A DNA stretch of 64,000 bases from Guadua angustifolia (lineage: Eukaryota > Streptophyta > Magnoliopsida > Poales > Poaceae), in the NCBI GenBank assembly GCA_036346375.1, contig CM070515.1, positions 15,088,423 to 15,152,422 on the forward strand, in the 5' to 3' direction. Position numbers and translations under genes: made by a program. The notes beneath the pieces are model-generated. The model did not search any database, was not told the DNA's origin, and was given only the letters and a program-made list of their open reading frames with translations. The first letter of the stretch is position 1, and each line of letters begins with the position of its first letter. Of this stretch, positions 21,061 through 31,488 are shown one piece after another.

Positions 21061-24000
21061 TGTAACATCCCAAAATTTGAGTTTTGAAATGTTGAAGTTG
21101 AAAAATGAACCATTTGCATTTTCATGGAATTAATCAAAGCTTAATTTAAATTTTCCAAAAATAAGAAGATTAAATTTGATTAATCTGTGCATCAAATCAA
21201 AGGTTTCTAGTTTTTATTGAGTTCCTTGTGCTTCAAGGAATTTTTTTGTATTTTTGGAGATTTTTTAGAATTTATTTGCTTTTATTTGAATTTCTGGAAT
21301 TTATTTAATTCAGAAATGTTTTTAAATATCTCAATTGCTTTTGGGCTGAATCCTTTGTCGACCCATCGCTGTTCACCACCTTGGCGATCCGGCCCGCTCA
21401 TTGACTCGCCTCGCACAGATCACTTGACTGTCGGCCGCGTGTGCCTCGCCGTCGGATCCGCGCCATGTGTTTGGCCGAGATGCTGCCACGTCGCCGCGTT
21501 GCGCCGCTGCCGTTGTGAACCCTAAACCTAGCCACCTTTCGTCGTTCGTGCCGAGCCCGCCTCCCCAGTCCTATTTAAGGCGCCGCCAAATCCCATACGA
21601 GGTTCGCCTCGTCGTGTTGTGTCCGCCGCCCCTTTCCCCGTCGCCCGAAGCCTCTCCGTTGCATCGCACGAAGCTCGCCGAAGTTTCTCGCCGACCGAGC
21701 ACTTTTTCACCGTCGTTTAGCAGCTCCGAACCTCCTCTGTCATTGCCGGTTGCACGAATAGACTCACCTCATCGCCCTCTTCCGGATACACCAAGTCTCG
21801 CACCCGATCCGGTCATTCTCTGCCGCGCCACACGTCGTCTTCTCCACTGCCGGTGAGTGCGTCGCCGTCCCTCGCCATCGTTATGCTTCGCTCAACCCCA
21901 GCCGTTCGATCGTCTACCGACGCACCAGATTGTGCCACGTTTCCCCGCTCGCGCCTCGCTTCACGGCCGTTCGATCCCGAGCCGCCGTCGGATGATCGCC
22001 GCATGGCCATCTCGTGCCATGCCCAGTCAGCCGCACTGCGTCAGCGCCTCGTCGGCCACCATGTCAGCCCTAGCTCCCGCGTGGCGTCCGCGTCAGCGTG
22101 GCCCTCCACGTCACCCCATGAGCCCTCGGTAAACCCGCTCTCCCGTGGACCGTCTTACTGACATGTGGGCCCCATGTGTCAGTGGAATTTCATTTTCCTT
22201 TTTTCTGATTTTCCCGAAAATCCAAAATTCCAGTCAATCAGGTTCTGCCACGTGTCACCCCTTGATTTTTCTCTGAATTTAATCTTTCAAGAGCTCGTTC
22301 TCGCTCATACTAACTCCGATTGAAGCGATTCAAATTTCTAAATTCATCTAAAATCGAGCTCTACCTTTCAGAGCCATTTATTTTCAGTTTTAAGCTTGTT
22401 TGAGTCTCTATTTTGTATTTATTTGATTTCATTGCTTTATTTTCCGGTAGACGCAAACCCCGAAGGAGCGAACGGAGACTTTGAAGACCAAGATTCAGCG
22501 CTTGATCAGCAAGGCAAGTCATAACTTTTAATCATGTTAAACCTATGTTTGCGAAATTATTTTATTTTGTACAAATGCGTGCTATTTGTGTATCAATGTT
22601 TAGTTTTGGGAGTAGCTTTTCACCTGATTGCCATTATGCCACCTTGACTTTTGGAATGCCATATACCCATTGTTAACCTTAGGTTGGGACATTATTAGTT
22701 GGACATAATCATAATACCAACAGTGGGGTATCGTAGCTATGCTTAAACCTGCTTAGTTATACAACGGGGTTCATGTCACATCTAAATTAATGTTAATCTT
22801 GACTTAATGAGATATTGAATTGTGGCTGTTGGCTACTATTGTAAAACTTGTTGTACCATGGCAGGGGATGCCATTGGTCTTGGTTGAACAAAATGTTTTT
22901 CCTCGAGCAAGTGATCGTGCAGTAAAGGGGATGCTGTCTAGCACATTGGGATGTGGCTGTCTTGTCTGAGATAACTTAAGAACTTAATCTTGTGCGCCAT
23001 TAAACTGGGCCTAACCGTGCAACCACAAGTCTGGTATGGGACAGACCTAGCTGATTAATTTGCAATGTCTAGTCCTGAGTACTGCCAAGTGTTGGTGTGG
23101 GTTCCGTAATGGACGGGGTAAACTCACATGGCTCAAGAGGGGGCCTCAAGGGGCGAAATCTTAGAGGGCAGTACCGAGTTTAAACATGCATTGTAAAGGC
23201 TTTGTAGTGATATCTCTATCGATACACCAAAGGAAGTATGTTCGTAGCGCTTGGCACTAAGGGATGATCATGTCTTATGGGTAAAACTATACAATCTATG
23301 CAAAGTGTAAAACTATTCGAATAGCCGTGTTCGCAGTCATGGACAAGCCCGGGGATTTCACACAGGGTATAGAGTGTTTCATGAAATGTGGAATTGTTGG
23401 GTTGTAAGCAGGGAGTTCACTGTTGTTTTGTTGTCTCAAGCTATATTGTTGAATTTGGTGGTTGATACTTATTTCGAATGATGTAGGTTGATGCCTCGCC
23501 ATTCTGTCCTTGTTATCTACCATTGATTTACCAGTTAATTATTATTGTTTTCATCAATCTGCCTTCAATCTACTTATTGTATTTAAATTCAAGTTATTGC
23601 TTTCTGCAAATGAACTATATGACTATCCTTTGTCAAGTCATGCATGAATATATTGCATCATTTCCCTACGGCTTGCTGAGTACGTTTTGTACTCACGGCT
23701 TTACGCTCTTGTTGTTCAGTTGCTGAGGAAGGATCAGGTAATGAATATCAAGAGGAGGAGTACTATGAAGACTACATCGACTAGAAAGGCGTTTCCCTAG
23801 ACGATTGCCTGTGGCATGTCGAATGGCCCAAGTTATCTTATTTTCGCTACAACAGTTTTATTTGTTTCTTAAACCATAAGTCATTGATGTATGAACCTTG
23901 ACCATAAGGTTGTTTGCTTTATTTAATAATAAATTGCTTCTTCTTAGTTATTTCAATGTATGAAATGATATGTCATCTATATTTCCACTGTGTGCACTAG

Positions 24001-24063
24001 CGTGATTCTGGACTAGTGCAGAATATACGGAGGGTTTCGGATTTGCATATCCGGGTCCCGACA
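21061..24063 (+). mobile_element. Solo LTR, Tekay-like Ty3/gypsy (3003 bp)
   Basis: Starts tgtaacatcccaaaatttga and ends ggtcccgaca, with a perfect 5-bp duplication GTACA at 21056-21060 and 24064-24068. It has no PBS, internal domain or second LTR, so it is a product of LTR-LTR recombination. A promoter-like tcctatttaaggc lies near 21570 in a GC-rich stretch. The length, TGTAACA start and GAGTACGTTTTGTACTCAC landmark (about 23677) fit the LTRs of the Tekay/Del clade. The GC-rich open frames at 21467-22161 are LTR sequence, not genes. Confidence 0.85.
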
Positions 24064-24149
24064 GTACACATCCCCCACGTTGACGCCAATTGAAAGTTCA
24101 AGCCCCATTAAGTTAGTTAATTTTGGTGTTAATGACAAATTTAATATTG

Positions 24150-24300
24150 AGACTAACTCTTTTGATAATCATAATATTGATTAGTCTCAATTGTTAATTA
24201 ATGAAAAATCATTTTATGAGTCTAACTCTTTTGATAATCATAATATTGATTAGTCTCAATTGTTAATTAATGAAAAATCATTTTATGAGTCTAACTCTTT
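24150..24300. repeat. 69-bp tandem duplication inside the solo LTR
   Basis: The block taactcttttgataatcata...atgagtc starts at 24154 and 24223, and a third partial copy begins at 24292. The first two are practically identical. Confidence 0.9.
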
Positions 24301-26686
24301 TGTTGAGCTTAACTCTTATTAGTCTCATTTGAATGAAAAAGATTAAAATATCGAAGGTATGCATTCGAGTTCATATTATCATATCTTGTTGTATTCCTTG
24401 GATACAATATTTATGATTATATTGAATATGAGATCAACTCTTTTATTGAGTACACTTTTGTTTAGTCTCAACTCATTCAAAAATGGAAATCCCAAAGATG
24501 CATCAATACGACTCTATTATTTCTAAATGCATTCATTAGATTCAGGTTAAAGGATGAACTTTACCATTATTTAGACCTCAAGATGTGCATTAATATTTCA
24601 ATTCCATATATATGAATGCATATATTTAAGGGGGTTCATACTTTATCTTGATGTTTCAATAGTATTGATCTAATTCATCTTTCTATATCAAGAATCATTG
24701 CTTTGAAATAACTCCTTAAGTATATAACTTATGTAGTAGTAGTATACTCATGACAATATAGCATAAACTCCAAAGCAATCAAAAATTGAATATGTGCAAA
24801 TTGATTCAAGTTCAATTATTTGTATGCATACATTTAACGGATTTTATTCTATAATTAATGGTCTTAAAAGTATTGATCCTTTTCCACATCTCTATATAAA
24901 TTGGATCATTACTTTTATATTCCATTGAATTGAGTACATGAAACTTGTGTATTTAATATATACTCATGACAATTTAAATTCAATTTAAATTGTATTCGGT
25001 TGCTATTTAATCAACAAAGGACTAATCATGTGTTGATAGTTCATGTTGTTGATCCTAAGGCAATTGAAGTTCTTGAGTATATGAAGTATTAGTTGCAGTA
25101 GTATATTCAAGATACAATTAATTTTTTAATCAATTATCTTTGGATTGTGGTCAATCATCAAAGGAAAAGATCAAAGGATCTTGGAAATATCCATTATATG
25201 TTAATGGAGTGCATTAATGATTGAGACAACCATATGCTTTGGACTAACACTTTCAATAAGTTTGAAATAGGTTAAGTCCAAGGTTGAGATGGATAAATGA
25301 GACAAGTATGTCATCCTATATTGATGAGCATCAAGAGAGGATCCCAAAGCTAAAATAAGGGAAGTTCATCATATGTTGATGAACAAGATAAAGATCCTGA
25401 CTTAGAAGAGAAGATGATCAATCATCATGAAATCTCCAAGTGGTTGCGAGATGCAAAAGCAAAACTAGCTAGGGCTAAGGATGTATTCCTAGTCTTTTAC
25501 CAGTCTCGGTGTTTAGATGAGAGACCGGGTTACTAGTTAGGTGCCACATACTATTAAATGGGGTCAAGTCTTATAGTTTGAGCTTTATTATGTGTTGTTG
25601 AACTCAATCCGGTTCACTCTAGCTCACTCTCTTGGTTGGTTCTTGCATGAGCGAAGTATTTACATGTGTTGCAAATAAGGAAGCTCATGCTTGCTTCTTA
25701 TTGAATCTTAATTTATTTAGTTTTTGCATGAAGCTAGATATTTGTATATATTGCAAGTAGATAGCTCATGCATTGGAGTCTTAGCTGGTGACTTGATTAT
25801 GTGTTGATCATCACAATAGCTAATATAGGTTTATGTTTTGTGTTTGCAACATGAGTTTTTACAAAATTTGGTTTAATTGAATCTTATCTTGGTTCATGTT
25901 AATAGGGTTGCAAATGCATTTGTAAATTGGTTTGATCATATGTTGATCATCACATAGCTCAAAGATATGTTCTTGATTGCTCTTGTCTGCAAGGTGGTTT
26001 GTATTTGTAAATGTGTTTCACAAAATATTGGTGCCCATGCATTTGATATTGGAGCATGTGATTAGAATTTACAAATGTGTTTTGTAAAATTATTTTAATC
26101 ATAAGTTGATTATCACATGACTCAATATTTGATCTTATTGACTCTTTCTAGCATATAGTCACGCTCTTGATTAAGTTTATGTGAGGGATTTTGAGAAATC
26201 AAAATTTAGACTTGAATGACTACATTAGAGTCTTTGTTTTTATGATATTCAAAAATATCTATAGTTGTTGAAGTCTTGAAAAAGAGCGAAGATTGTAACC
26301 CTCATGATATGCTTCGTATAGAGTCCAAGATCAGCTAAATCGGAGTTCGGAATAAAAAGTTATGGGTGTTTTAGTGGCTATAGCGGTGGTATGATCGGGC
26401 CTAGTCCGGTATGACCGCCCCAAGTCCGATATGACCGAACTCACTCTGGTCATACCTGTCGGCGGTATGATCGAGGTCATCTCGGTGTGTTTTTTCTCGA
26501 GAAGATGTATTTTATCCTGAAAAATTGAAAATTGGTCCGGTATGACCGGATTTTCTAAGTAACGGCTAGTTTTTTCTAGCTGTTGGATCGAAGACCGATC
26601 ATACTGGTCTTAGGGCGTATGATCAGGTTTTTTTGTGTATTTTTGCCTATTTTGCCCCTCCAACAGCTAGTTTTTCTTGTGGAGAC

Positions 26687-26694
26687 TATAAAAG
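26687..26694 (+). promoter_or_regulatory. LTR core promoter TATA box
   Basis: TATAAAAG in the context gactataaaaggagcc, the expected form of an LTR promoter. It lies about 2600 bp into the LTR. Confidence 0.6.
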
Positions 26695-27510
26695 GAGCCT
26701 TGGGGCTAGCATTTTCGCTTACTGGGGTTTTAGAGGGTTCATTGCTCTTTGTAGTTAAGTTGTGCATTTGTTTCACTCTCCAATTTAGTTTTTGAGCTAA
26801 GAGTGATATCTAATTATATGTGTTGCAATTAAGAGAGGATTGAGAGCCTCTTGTTCATGTGTTGCACTTGAGAAAAGCCTTGTGCATGTGTTGCACTCGG
26901 TGATCACCATCGTACATGTGTTGTACTTAGTGGAGCTCAAGCTATAGGGCTTAACTTGTTACTTTTGGTATTTGCCGACACCTAAACAGTGTGTGGAGGC
27001 GTTGTGCATGGTGACCTTCTCAGAGATTGTGAAAAGGCCTAACAAAGTAGTGAAGGTTAGAGTTCATCTACCCGGAGGGAGAAAGAGCTACCACTAGTGG
27101 AATCAAGGTAGGCGCTCAATTCGTGGAGCATATCCAAAGTGGTTTGGGCTTGCCTTAACATGGATTAGGGGAGACTGGCAAGTTTTTGAATGCCACAGTA
27201 AAACATCGGTGTGTCTCTTTGTGGTTGCTTGCAATTCTCTATTTACATTATTGCAATTTACATTCCTAGAATTAAATTGTTTGATTGTCTTTAGGATTGT
27301 ATATTCTTGAATAGAGATATAATTAGCTAGTGCACTTAGTGAGTTTAGTTGTCTTATGTTTTAATTGTCAAAACCGCAGTTTATCGCTTCCACATCTATT
27401 ATCATTTAGGTTTTGACATAAGGGTACTTACGTGAGATTTCAATTAATCATAGAAGAAAATTTTAAAGCCACCTATTCACCCCCCTCTAGTCGGCATCCT
27501 TGATCTTACA

Positions 27511-28850
27511 CCAGTGTGCCCCAATGTACCAGTGGAGATATAATCTCCCTGATGGCAGTTGGCCCAAAAACTACATCACTGAGCCCTAACCCTAGGCGAC
27601 CTAGTTGAGCTGACACTTTTGTGTTGGTTCAATTGGCGCCTATCATTCATGGTGCCCCCAAGGCACTCAAACTAGCCACACAAGATGCCAAACACACATA
27701 TGTGGGGCCACAAAAGTGGATTTACCCTTAGCTTAAAACATAAGTCATTAGCCTAGATTGATAGAATCACTATGTGAATCATCTCCATGGAGGCTTAGAT
27801 CAACATATTCACCCTTAACATGGCTCGACCTGGGGTGACATGGTTGTGCTGGCCTCTTTGGGCTGGTTCGACTGGTATTGATTGTCCGCGGTGCCCCCTA
27901 GGCACCCAAACTAGCCACATAAGATGCCAAACTCATGTACGTGGAGTCACGTAGGTGGATATTATACATGTCTTAGAAAATAAGATGATGGTCTGGATCA
28001 ACATAATCACCGAACAAATCACCTTCGTGAAGATCGAAATTGCATGTGCGCTCCTCTGCACTGACACCAATGTGGCCCGATGCCCTAGTGGAGACATAAA
28101 TGCCCTAATGATCGCTAGTCTAAAAAACACAATTGGTGGGCCCCATCCCAAGGGCAACATAGCTATGTTGGACCCCTTCATGGTGGTTCAATTGGCGTGA
28201 TCATCTGCGGTACCCCATTGGGACTTGCACTAGATTTGCACAATGCCACAAGCACTTATATGGGGCCACACACTAACAATATTGCCCAATGCTCCAGTGG
28301 ATACATAATCACCACGACGGCCATTGGACCAAAAACAACATCGACGAGCCCAAACCCTAGGCAACATAGCTGTGCTGACCCTTTTGTGCATGTTTGACCA
28401 ACACCGATCATTCACGGTGTCCCCAACGCACCTGATCTAGTCACGCGCGATGCCTAACGCATGTACATGGGGCCACGTAGGTGCATTTACCCTTTCCTTT
28501 AAAAAATAAGTTGTCAACCCAAATCCCAGAATCACCACACAAATCACCTTCATAAAGTTCATAATTGTGTGCATAGAACCCCCCCACAGCCGTTAGCCCA
28601 AAAAATATTGTTTGTAGGCCCCATATGAGGCAACATTGTTGCACTGCCCCCTTTTTGCTAGTTCGACTGGCAGCTAGTGTCCACGGTGCCATTTAGGCTC
28701 CCGAATTTGTGATGCATGGTACTAAACACGTATGCATAAGGCAAGGAGAACATTCGTTGTGTCCTCTAGACACCCGAACTTGCAACACACGGTGCTAAAC
28801 ATATCTACGTAGAGGCCAAGAAGGTAAATTTTACCCTTAGCTTAAAAATA
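27511..28850. repeat. Diverged tandem repeat array, right part
   Basis: Continuation of the array at 20140-21060. The 'caaactagccac..aagatgcc' landmark recurs near 27665, 27903, 28221, 28430 and 28697. The 'nccaatgtggcccgatgccc' landmark recurs near 27515, 28068 and 28284. Units are diverged and partly deleted. Confidence 0.65.
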
Positions 28851-28989
28851 GGCCGACTGCCCAAATCGGCATGCTAATTCCATCAAGAAACCTTCTCATA
28901 GCTCTCTCCATTTTACCAAATGAGGTCAGGTTAACTAGCACCAACTGTCTTACATGTAGGTCTAATTTTCTATGCAGTTTGTAATAAAA

Positions 28990-29170
28990 GTCGCTTGATA
29001 TATAGCACAACATCTCCACGTTGCCTCCATGGCTCCATAGTGGGCAAAGAACTCATTGCCGACTCCACTTTGGCGACCACTTTCACAGAGGCCATCATCC
29101 CCCGTGAGAATGCTTCCGATGGATGCAACAGCCGCGATAAAGCATGTGCCCCATCGAGCTCTACCATTGT
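28990..29170 (-). pseudogene. Possible relic of a tonoplast monosaccharide transporter N-terminus
   Basis: Translating the reverse strand in two frames gives AAVASIGSILTG and, further on, GDVVLYIKRLLLQ. In plant TMT/MSSP sugar transporters the first membrane segment reads like AIAASIGNLLQG and is soon followed by AGAVLYIKKEF. Both motifs are in the right order but in different frames, with about 70 nt of extra sequence between them. If real, it is a decayed, frameshifted fragment. The match is short, so confidence is low. Confidence 0.3.
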
Positions 29171-29590
29171 TCAGTGTTAGCTATATTAGTAGTACATTAC
29201 ATACATGCGTGTGTGCGTATATGATGTGCTCCATTGATCTCTCTCCATCCAAGTGCAGTGAATTATTGTCCAACGGTGACATGGAAAGGCAGGCAGGTAG
29301 GATAGAGGTTTTACTTTCCATTATGGAGACGGAAGTTATCCCGTTCTCATATAGAACCATATGCGTACATAGTCCTTTGCACATTTTTTTATTCTTCCAA
29401 ATGAAATTGTAAATCTAGCCTACTTCTCAACAGCAGAAGCATCGGTAGATGACACAGGTGGATGGCACCATAGATGCCCTTCTGCTAAGCTCGGATACCG
29501 TGACAAGTCTTGTCGATTCCGACGTGCTTGGTAGGTTGGCTACCACGGTCCTGCTACCTGCCGAGCTAGGGAAGCATGGCAGGTGACATA
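29171..29590. other. Intergenic DNA, nothing recognised
   Basis: No coding or terminal-repeat signal seen before the start of the hAT-like element. Confidence 0.4.
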
Positions 29591-31349
29591 TAGGGGTGAG
29601 CATTTGGTTTCTTTGGTTGTTAAATAATTTGGTTTATGGAAAGTGTGTGCTGAATTGTTCTAGCCAAATTTTTTTGAGAAACTGAAATAACTAGATCTAA
29701 AAAATGACACTTCCTAACAACATTTGGACAAGGAGAAAGGGCAGACACCAATGCAGAAATGCAATGCTCCAAAAAAACCAATGAAACCCCATGAAGAACG
29801 AGGGATATTGAATGGATTTAGTATTAAGTTCCAACCACAACACTTGAATCTCTTCACACACAGAATTCACACAAGCAGAGTCACAAGACTAGAAAATAGT
29901 GTGTTGTCTAGGGTTTATTAGAGAGGAGTCTTTTTAGCCACAAGCAAGCCATAGCAGCACCTTTTTCTTTGTTTTCTTTAATAATGCAAAGCCGGGCTCG
30001 CGACAAGGCCTTTCTTAGCAGTACTGATGGGTGAAATTACAGTTTTGGTTATGTTTAACAGAGATGGTCAGTAAACTTCTATTGGTTTCAAAGGAGGATA
30101 GAGATCCATTGGGGAAGGCTGCTAAGAGTTTGGTCATGACATTAGCAGATGTCCTAAGAAGAAGATAGTAGAGTTTGCTCCTGTCAAGAAGAGTATTGAA
30201 GCTCTATAGAATGGCAAAAGTGTGTTTCTCTCACGCCTCTTCCATGTTCCTCTAACATTAAACTAGTGGCTAACTTATCAAACAAAATTATTAGAAAAAC
30301 TTATAACCCCACATGTCGCAACATCTCACTAAGTTTTAGTCAGCTAAACTAATCTTTCACCAAATTTGGACTTCTTTTAGTCTACTTGCCATCATTTCCA
30401 ACCATTTCACTATATTAATCTCATTTGAACTAGATGGGTTTGAAGTATACAAGAAATCAAGAGGCAAGTTCAAACCTTCTTGCGCCAGTCATTGTTCTTC
30501 ATCTTGGCGCCACCAGCGGAAGTCTCAAAAGATCCAACTTTTCTTTCTCTCTTCTCCTTGTCTCACAAACTCACCAGACCAGCCCTGGATCTCTCTCGCT
30601 CAGCGCAGGTGAGCCACACTAGCCCCATTGGCTCCTGCTCCGGATCACGAGTCCTAGTCATTCTTGCACCTCCTCCTCATGCACCCCACACCGCCGACGT
30701 CTGTCGCTGCCGCGATGATCGCCATGCTGGGTTCTTATCGGACTTAGAAACATGGGGAGGTGGCAGCAGTCACTTTGGCTTTGAATCTGGTGGGAGGAAG
30801 CGATGCACGTAGGAAGGGGAGGGGTTGAAGAGAGGGGAGGAAAGGGGAGAGAGGAGAGGAGGTTGGGGAGTGGGTGGAGAGGGTGTTTTGTTGGCTTGTC
30901 ATTGTGCAGCTGCTGATGGAGCTGAGGTGACAGGGATGGGAGGGCAAGTGAAATGGAACTGAGGGAGGGACATTTTGCTAGGCGGCGATGAGCCGACGAC
31001 CGATGTGCAGTTACTAGGGCTAGGAATTTGGGGAATATTTGGGGAGATGGTGCGAGCAGCGGCTAGGATTACAAATGGTGAGTTGGCATTTCCCAATTCA
31101 CTTCCCCTTTCCCATTCAGTCTGGCCATCTCCACGCCCCATTTAGGGGCTGGGGCTTTGGGAAGTTGAGCCTTGGGCCGATCGATTAGTTCGGCTATTCA
31201 GTGTATGGGAGTTAACAACCGAATCGTAACCCGAAATCCAAGTAGCACCAAAATAAAAACCGACCCAAAAACCAAAAAACCAAAATAATCAGTTAGTTTT
31301 GTTTGGTTCGATTTGGTAATTTGGTTTCAGTGTACAGATGCCACCCCTA
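29591..31349. mobile_element. hAT-like non-autonomous element 1 (1759 bp)
   Basis: The left end taggggtgagcatttggttt and the right end gatgccaccccta (reverse complement taggggtggcatc) are hAT-type terminal inverted repeats. The 8-bp flanks gtgacata (29583-29590) and gcgacata (31350-31357) match at 7 of 8. Subterminal DNA is rich in accaaaaacc and ccgaac motifs, as in other plant hAT elements. The interior holds a GC-rich gene-like stretch (about 30480-31150) with no recognisable protein. There is no transposase. Confidence 0.75.
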
Positions 31350-31488
31350 GCGACATATGTCACCTGCCACTCCTTCTATGGTGAAGAACGGGGCTATTTT
31401 TATAATTTTGACCGGACAAGACTAAATTTGAAAAAAAAAGTATGCGGCTATGCAAGCCAAAGCATCTCTCATATTTACGCTCTGCGCG

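Larger units (their letters stand above)
24091..27510 (+). mobile_element. Solo LTR, probably Ty1/copia SIRE-like (3420 bp)
   Basis: Starts tgaaagttcaagcccc and ends tcggcatccttgatcttaca. The flanks are ccaat (24086-24090) and ccagt (27511-27515), a 5-bp duplication with one mismatch. Excising it joins the array correctly (gacgccaat + gtgccccaatg, compared with gacaccaatgtggcccgatg at about 28065). It has a strong TATAAAAG at 26687-26694, preceded by repeated ggtatgaccgg-type motifs (26385-26560). The class is inferred from general LTR style ('cacccccctctag' near the end). It is unusually long for a copia LTR. Confidence 0.65.

Noticed and set aside
21467..22161. Set of 60-130-codon frames in a GC-rich stretch
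   Set aside because: Inside the Tekay-like solo LTR (GC-rich leader); not a host gene.
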